A program made the translations under genes and the position numbers. The notes below the pieces were generated by a model. It did no database searches and was not told the origin of the DNA. It saw only the letters and a list, made by a program, of their open reading frames with translations. Below, in pieces: positions 1 through 11,224 of a stretch of 64,000 nucleotides of DNA. The stretch's first letter is position 1; every line of letters begins with the position of its first letter. Origin of the DNA: Dendrolimus kikuchii (Eukaryota > Arthropoda > Insecta > Lepidoptera > Lasiocampidae); the NCBI GenBank assembly GCA_019925095.2, contig CM034402.1, forward strand, positions 10,179,501 through 10,243,500, read 5' to 3'.

Positions 1-117
1 AGACGAGCTTGCATGACAAGAGTTATGAATGTCAAAGAGGCAAGTGAGGTGTGTAAGAATAAGCCTAAATGGCACTCTGTTGTTCGTGCCTACCCCGCAA
101 GGGAACTGGCGTGAAGT

Positions 118-148
<31 letters not shown>
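1..148 (+). mobile_element. RTE-like LINE 3' end, copy 1
   Basis: The last ~37 codons of an RTE-type reverse-transcriptase ORF are present, from RACMTRVMNVKEASEV to VVRAYPARELA and a TGA. A (TATG)n tail follows at about 117-147. The same sequence recurs six more times in the window. The 5' part lies beyond the window edge. Confidence 0.85.
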
Positions 149-324
149 TTCATTTTGTTTAAGTTAAAATTTGTAGGAACTAAATTTGCACGCCAATCTG
201 GCAAAAACATATAATCACGGTACTACGTATAATCATAACTAATGTAACACCGTTTAAACTATGTTTTATGCAAATAAATTAATTTGAATATTAATAAATA
301 CTTTTTATTATTGTCTGCAACAGG

Positions 325-912
325 AAAAAAGGCAGACAGTCCACCTGATGGAAAGTGATTACCGTTACCTATGGAAGTTTGCAACACCAGGGCTATCTAA
401 AACGCGTTGCCAACCTCTAAGAACTTTTAAAATGCCTTTCTTAAAAAACCCCATGTCACAGCGCAGGGGATAATCGCGGCGGGAAGTTTCCTCCAGATCA
501 TTGTTGTACGCGGAATAAATGTTATAGAGAACCTTTGCGTAGTTGAGCGTGGGAGCTCAAGAAAATAAGGGTGAACATCCCATCGCTGGTGAGCGGTGCG
601 GTTGTAAAAGTGAGGCGTTGACTAGCACCAGATCAAAAAATTCCTCGGAACACGGAACACACTCCCCAGTACGCAAGCGGTAAAATACGCAGAAGGACGC
701 AGTATTTTTGAAAGCTAAGCGATTATAAACCGCATATTAGACGACGATGAGATCGTCGACGATACGAACAGCGTGACGCTGGAGAGAGTCGAAAGGATCA
801 GTCTGGTAAGCGGCTGTTCCGACCCATAAATGTGAGCAGTACTCCATATGCGGTCTGCTTTGCGTTTTATACAGCGCAAGTCGTTGCCGCAGGTTGAAGT
901 ACTGCTTAGACC
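325..912 (-). mobile_element. CR1/Jockey-like LINE fragment
   Basis: On the minus strand 902-735 reads LRQRLALYKTQSRPHMEY, then CSHLWVGTAAYQ and DPFDSLQRHAVRIV. This is the C-terminal reverse-transcriptase region of Jockey-superfamily LINEs. Downstream coding is broken by frameshifts. The end (about 410-325) contains a block GCAAAC...CCATCAGGTGGAC that is also found in the SINE-like repeats listed separately. The element is 5' truncated and dead. The right edge at 912 coincides with a TGCTTAGACC that flanks the next element. Confidence 0.75.
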
Positions 913-1920
913 TCCCCTAGGGGGTGCCGCCCTGAACTCGTCTCCGTCCAGGAAGCGGTACAAGGGGATGCGTCCCCGGGGTCCTTAGCGGCCACTGTGA
1001 CATTCCCCCCCTTCACTCGGTGACAGTGCTGTCCCATCTATCCACTCCAAATCCTTGTATTCCTTCTCCTTCCTCCCAAACCTCTTCCCCAAACACCCCT
1101 CCCTTCCGACGACGACCGCCAGCGTCGAGCTCTGCTCCGCCCAGCGCGGTTCTGCTAATCTTGGTCAGTAGAGTTGGAAAACCATGTGGCCGGCGTTGAT
1201 ACGGTGGAAGCGACTCGACCGCAGCTGTTGCAATGGTTCTCGCGGAAACGCGGGACTCTGACCTTCAGATTGCGGGCTGTCAGCCTTCACCCCAATGTCA
1301 CCAGTGTGGCGCGCTTGACACGGCGTTTCATACGATAGTCGAGTGCGCAGCCTGGGCACCACAGAGGTTTGAACTCGAGACAATAGTAGGTCCGATGATT
1401 ATTGGGTGGGTGCGGCCATTTCTGCGAGACAGTGATGTCTCACAAGGAGACCGCGGAACGGGATAGGGAGAGAAGTGGAATTGCGTGTATTTATGCGCCT
1501 CCGCACGGGCGCCGGCGTCAGCCGGGAGCCCGGAGACGCATAAATGCGCATGATTTCCCTCCCTAAAATAATGCCGCTTCAGGGGCCCTCTTGCATCAAG
1601 GGAGCAGAGGAGTCTTCACCGCTGTCATCGAAGTGAGTTAGCCCTTTCCAGGGGCTTTCTCAGGCACTTATTGCGCTAGGATCGGTGTGGGCGTAACTAC
1701 GTTCTAAGTCTCATGCCTTTCCTGCCATAAGCGCGGGGCCGTCGGAGGAGGGTGGTTTTAGTGGGTATTAGCCATTTAGGTTCGAGTCTTCACACGAGCC
1801 GGTGGATTAATGTTTGGATTGCCCCTTCTGGGAATGCCTCCATGATCGACTATGGTCTAATCCCTTGCAAAGGACCCGGTACTGTGCGTAAATAGCATTT
1901 CCCCCGCCTGGAAAAAAAAC
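913..1920 (+). mobile_element. R1-like LINE, internally deleted copy
   Basis: A frame at 1233-1466 carries CHQCGALDTAFHTIVEC, a CCHC zinc-knuckle typical of R1-clade C-termini, followed by AAWAPQRFELETIVGP. A GC-rich 3' UTR ends in TTTCCCCCGCC and an A-run at 1912-1919. The region 913-1160 is GC/C-rich, non-coding and unlike the other copies. It could be a retained 5' UTR, which would make this an internally deleted element. TGCTTAGACC occurs at 903-912 and again at 1921-1930, as a target-site duplication would. Confidence 0.65.
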
Positions 1921-1935
1921 TGCTTAGACCGGTTT

Positions 1936-2541
1936 CACTGCGTTTCATACGCTGGTCGAGTGCGCAGCATGGGCATCACAGATATTTGAACTTGAGACTC
2001 TCGTAGGTCCGATTGATTCGGTGGGCAGTTTGGTGCAAGCCATGCTTCATAGCGACGATCATTGGGTGGGTGCGGTCAATTTCTGCGAGACTGTCATGTC
2101 TCAAAAGGAGGCCGCGGAACGAGAAAGGGAGGGAGGTGCGCATGCGTCGCGTAGGTACCGACGTCAGATGGGATCCCGAAGGCGTAGATATGCGCAAGAT
2201 CTCCTCCCGTAATAGGTCCCTCTAGCATCTAGGGATCAGAGGAGTCTTAACCCCTGTTGACGAAGTGAGTTTGCCTTTCCCGGGGCATTCTCAAGCACTG
2301 ATGCGCTAGGATCAGCGTGGGCGTAATTACGTTCTAAGTTTAACATTCTTCCTGCCATAAGCGCGGGGCACATGTGAGGAGGGTGGTTTTAGTGGAGTAT
2401 TAAGTCTTCGAGTCTCCACACATGCCGACGATTTGACTCTGGTGCGCCAATTCGTGGGTGACACCTCTCGTCGCTTTGGTCTAGTCCCTAGTAAGGACCC
2501 GGTAGTATGCGGAACGCGTTTCCCCCGCCTCATAAAAAAAA
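1936..2541 (+). mobile_element. R1-like LINE 3' end, second copy in the same site
   Basis: The copy is 5' truncated and starts inside the zinc-knuckle region (TAFHTLVECAAWA in a shifted frame). It continues as SLVQAMLHSDDHW, FCETVMSQKEAAERERE and a basic tail to a stop near 2212. The 3' UTR resembles the preceding copy and ends in CCCCCGCCTCAT plus an A-run. The 15-base string TGCTTAGACCGGTTT lies immediately before it (1921-1935) and immediately after it (2542-2556), so it is a perfect target-site duplication. Confidence 0.75.
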
Positions 2542-2556
2542 TGCTTAGACCGGTTT

Positions 2557-4249
2557 AGCACACCAAGTTATTGGGGATAATAAGATGCCAAATGGGGTCT
2601 TTTGACTTGAATACTTACGCTGGGTGGATACACAAATCATACAGTCGTATTTTAAAACAAGAAGAGCAAATAAATTTGCAAACTGTTCGACCACACGTGC
2701 AACGGTGAATGATTACACTACCTTACATTTGGTGAATACAAAATAATTAGCAGCAGTTACAAACCACCAACTGTAGCTAAAAATACTAGGATTCAACAGT
2801 ATAAATTACACCATCAATTAACGCACGTAATATTTTAAATCTTAGTTCCTTAACGGCATATTTAATTACGGGCCTATAAAGACAATGGAACGGCTCTCCA
2901 GAGATTATTACAGTACGTAGCGGAGAGGTTTTAACTTTATTAATACTATACGCACCCTCAACTTTTTGCCTCGCAATTTCCATTTCATCTGAGCTGAAAC
3001 CTCTAACATTTTTTATACGAAAACTTGGTTATATAAACGCCTCGTTGGTGTAATGGAAGTACACAGTGCTGGTTTTAATTTTTATAAAGTGCATTTGTAT
3101 ATAAATCTATCAACCGTGTTTAACAGTTATATGTTGTTGAGATCTACTAACATTAATATCGCGTACAACAATGATCCGAGGATCCGAGGGTACTTCCCTC
3201 CATGGTTTTCCCTCTGCGCTATGTTAGGTTCTTTAAGAAGGGTGTTATAAAATTGTTTAGAGGTCGTCAACGCGTTATCAACGCCTCTGGTCTTGCAAAC
3301 GTTCGTAGGCAATGGTAACCGCTTCTCATTCTGGCCCAACTGCCTGTTTACCTGCTTTCCTGTTTAACTACAGAAACTGCGACAAAAATAGACCAATCGC
3401 TTGTCAGTTAACTTACAATTAAGATTCCTATGATGGGAACAAAATCCATTGATTTTGTCATTTATTTATTTGATTCATAAAAAAACATTTAATCCAGAGC
3501 CTAAGAGTAAGACAATTAACTAGATGTAAACTCTGGTATAAAAACTGATAGTAATCAAATTTTTAATCAATGAGACAGGGTTTATATGAAAGAGGAATAT
3601 CAAAAACAAATAAAAACCAATAAAACACGTAAAACGTATGTATTTACAAAGTAATATTTACAATTTTACGATTACTTACGAGTACTTTACATTTACAAGT
3701 AGACTATTCTGAATTAATTTATTACCCAATAATGAAACCTCGCTTTGAAATTTTTATATTATTATTTCTGCAGAGAATATAAACATTTTGCATTTAATTA
3801 AACAACTTCTGACTACTGGGCCATACTTCCTTTAGCAATTACCTCGGTGTCCTCTATTATTTATCTATCTGTATATACTCGTACTTATTTGACTAGAGGT
3901 TTCAGTATTTGATCTCGATATTATTCTCTCATGGTTATGTTGACCATATAAATTTAATATAAAACAGTTTAATAAAATGTTTTGATGTTATTCTGTAGGA
4001 AAATGTAACAAAGAGATTTATTTACAACAGCGAGGATGTATTTCTATAGAACTTATTAAGATCGAGGCAGCTTTGCTGAGAGAATTGCGAGGCAAGTAGC
4101 CATTTAGGAGAGTGTATTAATGTGGCTTAATTTGTTGAGAAATGTAAGTAACACTTGCAAGATTCTCCACTGAAGACGCATTCGTAGTAGTTCTAGGACT
4201 TTGATCACAGTTTCACCATTTGTATTTGGATTTGCATTCAGATATACTA
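2557..4249. other. Mostly unassigned AT-rich sequence
   Basis: Outside the LINE scrap at 3150-3365 I see no exon, RNA gene or repeat partner. Short frames here have no recognisable content. This lies downstream of the dpr stop codon. Confidence 0.5.
3150..3365 (+). mobile_element. CR1/Jockey-like LINE 3' fragment
   Basis: The plus strand matches the minus-strand end of the 325-912 element: a degenerate 'CGCGTACAACAATGAT' coding piece, then CTTGCAAACGTTCGTAGGC, GGTAACCGCTTCTCATTC and GCCTGCTTTCCTG. The frame is broken. This is a truncated copy of the same LINE family in the opposite orientation. Confidence 0.6.
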
Positions 4250-5519
4250 CTCTGTCAAAAAAGTACTGAGAAAAGATCAAAAGAAAACAAAATGTTCGTT
4301 ATTCATTCAAATTTATTTTATCACCTTCAAAGTATGCTTCTTCAGAAACGATACACTTACGCCAACGAATAATCCAATCACCAAAACGTTTTTTAAACGC
4401 CTGTTCCGGAATTGAATTTAGTTCTCGTCGCGAATTCTTCTTTATATCTACTACCGAATGAAAACGGGTGCCATAAAGTAGTAATTTGAGTTTAGGAAAA
4501 AGAAAAAAGTTGGTTGGAGCCATATCTGGTCAATAAGGTGGTTGCTCAATGGTACTTGTTGAGTTTTTGGTAAAAAATTCGTTCATAACGATGGCCTTGT
4601 GTGAAGGCGTATTATCGTGGTGCAAAATGTAGGAAATTTCTTTCCACAAATCTGGCCTTTTTCTTCGAATTTGCTCTCTTAAACGCCGCATAACGCTCAA
4701 ATAATACTTTATTTACCGTTTGACCTGCCAGTAAGAATTCCGGGTGCACAACATCGCGATAGTCAAAGAAAGCAATCAACATGACTTTGAATTTTTATCG
4801 ACTTAGGCGTGATTTTTTTCGGTTTTAGTTCAGTTGGAAGGTGCCACTCCGAAGCTTGTTGACTAATTTGCATGTTAAACTCGTAAACGTACATCTCGTC
4901 ATCAGTAACAATATGTTTCATAAATGGTGGGTCGGAATTAATTCGTTCTAGCACGTTCTCAAGGACTGCTATGCGATTGAGTTTTTGGAGAAAATTCAGG
5001 TCTTTTGGGACAGCTAGTCCCAAAAGGCAACATGTTTCATACCTAAGTGATTATTTAAAATGATACGAATCGACTCGTGAGACACAAAAAGCTCCACGGC
5101 TATTTCTCTCAAACTTGAATGAGGGTTTTTAATCACTATTTCCTTCACTTTTGCGATGTAACTTCAGTTGAAGACGTTGATGGCCTACCAGGGCGAGGTA
5201 ATTTTTTCAGCATATCGCGACCGCTTTTAAACGCTTTGTACCACTCATAAGCACGTGTTTTTGATAAAGTCAATTCACCGTAAGCCTACTGTAACATTTT
5301 ACTGTCTCCGAACACGAAATTCCATTAGCGATGCAAATTTAAAACAAACTCTTTGTTCGATGTTTTTGTCTATTATGAAATTCAGAATACACACTAGATA
5401 TTATCTAACTAAAAACAGCACTGTATTTAATCTAAATGACCGATGCAACACAAACTCCAAAAAAAATAATTTGGAACCATAAACAAATCATCCGTTCCCG
5501 ATACTTTTATGACAGAATG
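4250..5519 (-). mobile_element. Decayed mariner element
   Basis: Terminal inverted repeats are visible: CTCTGTCAAAAAAGTACTGA at the low end and the complement of TACTTTTATGACAGAAT at the high end, with TA at both borders. The minus strand holds pieces of a mariner transposase: IVTDDEMYVYEFNMQISQQA (5023-4763 frame, first catalytic Asp region) and FFLFPKLKLLLYGTRFHSVV to YFEGDKINLNE (4523-4299 frame, C-terminal part). Several frameshifts separate them, so no functional transposase remains. It is a different mariner lineage from the 28.5 kb copy. Confidence 0.82.
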
Positions 5520-6666
5520 TATTCCTATAGTTTCATGGTGAAACTTAGTAGAACGATGTGTTTTCTTGAAAGAAGTAATGACACGTCTCATATTAATAAT
5601 GTGCGGAGGGAGGGATAAAAATATTACAGAAAATGTCAGTCTGTGATTGAAGCCGGGTTTCTAGATCTGAGTATTCATTCTTTTGTTTTAACATTGCAGG
5701 ATTGTGACAGAAAACTAATAATCTAGAAATATATATATTTCTTCTGTGGTAAATAAAAAACATTTATAATTTTCTACGTTGTAACCAACCAAAGTTTAAG
5801 CGATCGAAATCGTGGTAAACAAAACTTGATTTTATTCTGCGATAGAACTACATACACGACTAAACGTCAAAAACTCGCAAACGATGAAATTTTTTAAATA
5901 AAACGTTGCCAATAAATTATTTCTTCAATTCCGGGTATCTGTTGAAAAGCTCTAGCACTTTAATATACAATGAAGACTTTTGGATGCTCGAAAAACTCTC
6001 GGACTGTATAAAGCCACCTCGATCCTTATTTTCACGAAAAGAGATTATTATTTTATTCGTTTTGTTTTATCTAACAACCGACCAAGTTTCTATTTACATT
6101 CTGTTATAACACCTGAGTCTGGGGATGCAAGTTATAAAACAAGAGATTAATTATATAAGATAATCAATAAATTATTAAAAAATAATTTAGGTAATAAATT
6201 TACCAGAAAAATATATTGGTGCTATACACAGCATCTATTCAAAATAATATATAAATATTATAAAAGTGACTTTAATAGTGTTAGTCCAAGAACTGAGTAA
6301 TTTTTTGCGGCACATGGATATAGAACGTACACGAGCCAACCGATAATAAAAGGTCTAGTTATGTAACAAAATATGGACTTCTATATAATTTTTATAGCAA
6401 CTCGTAACAGATTTTACAAAAATAAAAACAGAACAACTAACCTTTTAGCTAAAGATATATATTATATCTATTTTTCAAATTTATAATCGTTTAAAATCAA
6501 TATCAAAGGTACTCATAGTAGCGAATGCTTATTACAATAATTCGTTTCTTTATACGCCATATTTAATGCTAATATAAAACTACGTGACTTACGAATATTT
6601 CTGGAATGGTTGTTTGCATTTTATGCCTCTATAAATTTATTTATTATCAGGTTTAACAATATCCGG
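5520..6666. other. Unassigned AT-rich sequence downstream of dpr stop
   Basis: AT-rich, without recognised repeats or coding. The part nearest 6666 should include the 3' UTR of the dpr gene (minus strand). Several AATAAA complements occur, but none can be chosen as the poly(A) site by eye. Confidence 0.45.
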
Positions 6667-6920
6667 TCATCTCGTAACAAATCGTCTTATACAATAATTC
6701 TTCCACGTGTGGTTGGTTTTTGAAGTAAAGTTCTTTAGAAATCCTTTTTGAAGCAATAACAATGTTTGTAGTATAAATATTGCGAGTATTGTTCGACTTT
6801 GTTTAATTCTGATTGATAATAATATAAGAAACTGAATAGATGGCGCCACTCGGGACGTAGTACTCTGCATTGCAGCCGGCCGCTCACCGCTCACCACATG
6901 GACCACAACCGACGCTGAAT
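6667..6920 (-). CDS. dpr-family terminal exon: end of Ig2 and C-terminus
   Basis: After acceptor TTTAATAG the frame reads SASVVVHVVSGERPAAMQ, the final Ig2 strand and the hallmark end of Dpr ectodomains. About 66 further residues follow to a TGA. They include two hydrophobic stretches, IQFLILLSI and TILAIFILQTLLLL, separated by a basic segment, and a polar tail. Dpr proteins end in a hydrophobic GPI-type or membrane segment, so this fits. Reading straight on after AAMQ may still be an alternative end if an unseen donor is used. The end of Ig2 is certain; the C-terminus is less so. Confidence 0.82.
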
Positions 6921-7189
6921 CTATTAAAGAGAAATAATTTTGTATTAAAATATGTAATACAGAAAAACGAAATGAGTCTGAAGGGATTTTTTGTTAAAAT
7001 GTTTATTTAAACATTTTTACGGTTTTAATAAAAGTGTCATCCGAATGAAATTTCAAACCAAGTTTATGTGTACAGATATATAAAATTGAAGTATCTGTTT
7101 GTAATGTCAAAATAACAGCTTTTTACTAAATGCATATGAAAGGTACTACATACACGGAACTTATATCGAAATATCAATTTTTAAATTTA

Positions 7190-7355
7190 TTGTCTGTCTG
7201 TCTGGATGTTTCAGCTATTCTTTGAAACGGCTGGATCGATTTTGATGGGACTTTTAGTTGTAGATAGCTGATGATATAAGGAGTAACTTAGTCTATGTTT
7301 TTATAAGGGTTCCGCGAAAAAATTTGTCCACGCGGATGAAGTCGCGCGCAGAACT
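7190..7355 (+). repeat. Short dispersed repeat (Helitron/SINE-like end)
   Basis: The stretch holds tgtctgtctgtctgg, then a 'ggatcgattttgatggga' module, and ends tccacgcggatgaagtcgcg, followed by cgcagaactaat. This arrangement is common at the ends of short non-autonomous repeats in Lepidoptera, and related modules recur at 32.2, 40.3 and 44.2 kb. No coding capacity. Confidence 0.5.
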
Positions 7356-8081
7356 AATAAATAATAAAATATTGGATGCATCAAAAATGTCAAGGCGGAA
7401 ATTAAATCGAACGCATGATTGACTTAATTAAATAAAAAAAGTTTTAAAACTGAGTGATACCTGAATATGCAACATTTTATTCAGATCACGTACACTCGTA
7501 CAGTTATAACTGTGAAAGGTAAATTTTTACGGTCCATTTTTTTCGGATTAAATTCAATAAATGGGGTGAAAGGGAATACAAATGGACTATAAGAAAGGAA
7601 AGTAAACAGTGAATTTGAGCAAGTTGATTTAGCCTTGAGGGGCCGTTCGTGGAATCGGACAAATGGCCCCAACCTAAGTATAGACAGAGATGTACTACTG
7701 TGAGGTGAATGAAAAATGTGCTTTATATGTGCTCTTTGGACGTGTCGCCCGCTGTACTCTGTCATTTTTTATTCAAAGAGCGAAAACGGAAATGTATCAC
7801 ATTCATATTTGAAATATTGCGAAATTGAGTTGAGTTTTGTGTTCAGAATTTAAATATGCTTATTTCCTTTTTCCATGTAATAACAGAAATTGTATTTTTG
7901 GAGGAATATTAAGTGTAACATTTTCAAGAAGTTTATTAAATAAATATGGTTACAATAACACATAATTGTTACAGATGTTCTTTATCTTTGAAATAGTAAT
8001 ACTGATATTAGATTGATCAGCCAAATTGATTCAACTTGGTTGAAAGGTGCAGAATTGACAGGAATCGATGTCATTCATCGA

Positions 8082-8932
8082 CTAAGGGTCAGTGCAGACA
8101 AAGGGGAATGATCCCCGCGCGGTCTCGGGCATTTTCTTTACGGATCGCGTATGCTCGAGCTTGCGCGCGGCCTCGCGAGCCTGCGCGAGTAAACCGTTCT
8201 GGGTTACCACTCTACAGTAAACACGCCAGTTTGTCGCGAAAGTTCGTCAACGATGGTGGACTGGGATATGATTATAATTGTGCTTTTGCCGGAAGAAGAA
8301 GAAATGGAAGACATGTTAATAAAATAAGGCGTCAGAAAGTTAGACGAAGAACATGAGTCGAGGAATGTTGGGAAGAAAGGTGTACTTTAGATGAATTTAA
8401 TACATGTATTGTGTAATATGTTTATTTATTAATAATTGTCTTAATTTTAATTTAAAGCTTTTGATGTTGAGTTCCTTAATTTTCAGTGGTAATTTATTGT
8501 AAATTTTAGTCGCTATACAGAATAGTCTGTTTTGAAACAAAGTGGTTTTTCAAGGAAGTGAAAGCAGGTAGCTGTTATATCGTTTACTGTTGCATTGAGT
8601 GTATAAATGTAGATTATTTGTAACAAACAAAGCAACTTCATAAATGAATAATGATGTTTATATTTATTATTCGTTATGTAGGTACTTCCAATTCAAAATA
8701 AAAAAAAATGACGTCATCCCTCTTTAAACTCAGTGACAACACTGAAAGTATGCGTACGACGCGGGCGCCGACTCGACGCCGCGCGAGAATTCCCGCGTGT
8801 CTTCGAGGACGCGTTTGTCAGGTTCAAGCATTTATGCACTTTATTATAATAATTTTAAAGTTTATTTTCTAGTGCGTTAATAAAATCCTCTCCGCTGCGC
8901 TCCGTTCTGTCTGGGCTGACCCTGACCCTTAG
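8082..8932. mobile_element. Putative TIR element with two CpG-rich patches
   Basis: CTAAGGGTCAGTGCAGAC at 8082-8099 is mirrored by the complement of CTGACCCTTAG at 8922-8932, with further imperfect complementarity inside (GTCTGGGCTGACC). Just inside each end lies a CpG-dense patch (about 8115-8185 and 8755-8815) in otherwise AT-rich sequence. A frame of 106 codons at 8036-8356 crosses the left patch but is Arg-rich, not recognisable, and probably spurious. No target-site duplication was resolved. Confidence 0.4.
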
Positions 8933-9189
8933 AATGACTCAATTTTATGTGTATATATATTACTTTGGTGGTTTCGTCTAAATTAAAAAACCTAAATGAT
9001 CCAATAAATACCTATATGCTTATTACATCTTAATTATTTATAAAGATATATCCGTTTCGACTTGTTATAAAATGTTGTTGTTTGGCATCAGTCATGGGAT
9101 GCGGGTTGAGGAAAGTTATTTATAGATTCTGGATTCCACCTAGCGTCTTTAGTCTCTATATGCTTGAAAAATATTGTAATTTTAAATTA

Positions 9190-9262
9190 CTTATATATAT
9201 ACTTATATTATATATATACTTATATATTATATACTTATTTATATATTATATAATTACTTACA
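9190..9262 (+). repeat. AT-rich simple sequence
   Basis: Imperfect repeats of TATATATACTTATAT. Low complexity only. Confidence 0.8.
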
Positions 9263-9263
9263 A

Positions 9264-9445
9264 ATAGCATAAGTGTTAAAGAAAGGTCAAGTAAAAACAC
9301 CACAAGTAAACGTGCATATGTGTAAGAGTTTGATTAAAGTAGATGAAGCGAAAGTATTTTGTTAGGATCGTTGCAAGTGGAGATTCATCATATCTGTCTA
9401 CCTCCGTGGGGAAACAGGTGTGATAATATATGTATGTACTCGTAT
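9264..9445 (+). mobile_element. RTE-like LINE 3' fragment (second RTE family)
   Basis: The stretch contains aaagtagatgaagcgaaagt, then ggatcgttgcaagtggaga and caggtgtgataatatatg with a TATG-type tail. It aligns with 63517-63690 and 57055-57148, and with the complement of the 3' end of the longer copy at 34738-35567. It lies only 100 bases downstream of a dpr exon on the opposite strand. Confidence 0.65.
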
Positions 9446-9552
9446 GTACTGAAATTTTACACAAAGCGAAGCCATATTTAAAAAAGAATAACTCGAAGAA
9501 TAATAAAATGCTATACAACATAATAAAAACAGCTAGAAATAAAATGTAATAC

Positions 9553-9710
9553 CAGAACTACTCGGTGCACAAGTATAATTTCCAGAATCCCTTGGCGATG
9601 CTCTTGCGATTAGAAGTCGACTGGTGCGCGTGCGCTGCTCAGTTTCCACGCTGATCCCGCCTCTTTGAGCGTAGTTTACGACGTTCGAACCACGGTACCA
9701 GTAGATGAAA
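9553..9710 (-). CDS. dpr-family exon: second half of Ig2
   Basis: The acceptor TTTTTTTGACAG is followed by 158 bases and donor GTATTA, a weaker match to consensus. The translation begins FIYWYRGSNVVNYAQRGG with the Ig2 core Trp, continues ISVETEQRTRTSRLLIARA, and ends PRDSGNYTCAPSSS with the second Ig2 cysteine inside an NYT sequon. The last base starts the Asp codon completed by the next exon, giving the DSASVVVHVV continuation. The exon is GC-richer than its surroundings. Confidence 0.94.
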
Positions 9711-9944
9711 CTGTCAAAAAAACTGCTTTGATTTAGTCGATTCTTAAACAAAATCAAACAAAACAGTCGCCGAAACAGAGATACTCTTCGAGAAGAACGA
9801 TTCTAATATTATATCTATATGTACAAACTTTCGCCAATGAAATGAATTGAAGGACTTGGCGAATCTATAAGGTTATTGCAAGCAAGCCGCGTGAACAATT
9901 CTAGTGAGTTACTATTGAAGGTGCATACGATTAGACATTTTTGC

Positions 9945-10332
9945 TTAGGGGCCCATCCATAAGTTACGTCACAAATTAAGGGGGGGGGGGGGTCGCCAAA
10001 GTGTGTCACGGAATGGGAGGGGTTCTAGGTTTCGTGACGCCACATTTCAAAATTTAAAATATATTTAAGATTTAAAACAAGACATTTGAACTATTAACGA
10101 AAAACTTCAGAATATTTCCAACTCTGTTTAAATGATTAGAAAGTAATTTCAATGGAAATAAAACTAACTACGGAACTGCTGTTTTAATTCAATAATTTCT
10201 TGGTGTAAACTTTAGAAAAATGTGATGTCACACTAGGGAGGAGCCTCACAAATGTGACCAATTGTAACAAGAACGGGGGAGGGTTCAAAAAATAATCAAA
10301 TTCGTTTAACTTAATTTGTGGATGGCGCCTTA
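9945..10332. mobile_element. MITE with GGGGCCCATCC ends
   Basis: The left end TTAGGGGCCCATCCATAA and the right end TTTGTGGATGGCGCCTTA are imperfect inverted repeats. Inside are a G-run (about 9979-9991), several 'gtcac/gtgac' motifs and no coding sequence. The 'attaacgaaaaacttcagaa' part recurs at 30205-30345, so this is a family. A TTA border is possible but short. Confidence 0.6.
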
Positions 10333-10759
10333 TGCCTGATTAATATCCGTCTAATGACGGATCAACCAAATTGAATCATTTGGTTAAAGACACAGTAGTG
10401 AAAGGAGGCGATGGTAGTCAATAACATTGAATGATTCAATTTTATAATTATAAGAATCACATTGGTTTATTCATCCAAATTGGAAGATAAAAATGAACCG
10501 TCTGATATCGAATTTAACCGTACGTATTAATGTTCACTAAGACTTGTTTTAAGATCAATAAAGTAAGAGTTATGATGTTGCCTTCATAATTCGGTAATTG
10601 AATGATAAATCAATTAATTGTAATCGTATAGTCATTGTTATCATCAGCAATTCACAACAATTTAGAGTAATAATTTTGTATGACTGAAGCGAATTAGGAC
10701 TTCATAAATTCATTATTATAATAATGTGTTATAATAATATTATTATAATATAATATTAT

Positions 10760-11224
10760 TGTTACGACCCACAAAAGTGGATTCACACCTGCATACCATA
10801 AAAGCACACTTTATAACCTTTCCGCATTTGGACTTCTTTTGTTTACTTTGTGTTTAAAATTTGTAATTAGAAAACAGCCCATTGTGTATTGTAATCTTTT
10901 GTGGCAGCCATTAGCCAGGTATGTCGAACTGATTCTAAGAAATTCTGTCTACGCGGTCGGTCAACCATATTGTATCGGTGCAATATAAAGCAAGGGCCCA
11001 ATGGAGAGATCGGAGGTCGAGCGATAAACAGCCGCGAGGCAAGACTTGTGTACATTGAGTAAACTATTTAGTGACGGACTTTGCGCGTGTTATTGAATCG
11101 TGCTTTAAGTTTGGACTGGTTGTGTTCAGTTATATTTGTACTTGTGATATACGTGGTTGTATAGTTCTAATAAATTCTATAGTAATTCCAACGGCATTTT
11201 AATTTGAGTCCTGCAACTCGTAAT
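10760..11224 (+). mobile_element. Putative solo LTR
   Basis: The block is 465 bases, with short inverted ends TGTTACGA and TCGTAAT and ATTAT on both sides (10755-10759 and 11225-11229). It contains caatataaagcaagg, a possible TATA region, and a late ttctaataaattctat poly(A)-like region, the order expected in an LTR. Base composition is less AT-rich than the palindromic AT blocks on either side. No internal retrotransposon sequence follows, so it would be a solo LTR. The AT-rich flank makes the duplication weak evidence. Confidence 0.45.

Noticed and set aside
8036..8356. 106-codon Arg-rich frame
   Set aside because: It crosses a CpG-rich patch, has no recognisable motif, and sits across the edge of a likely transposon.
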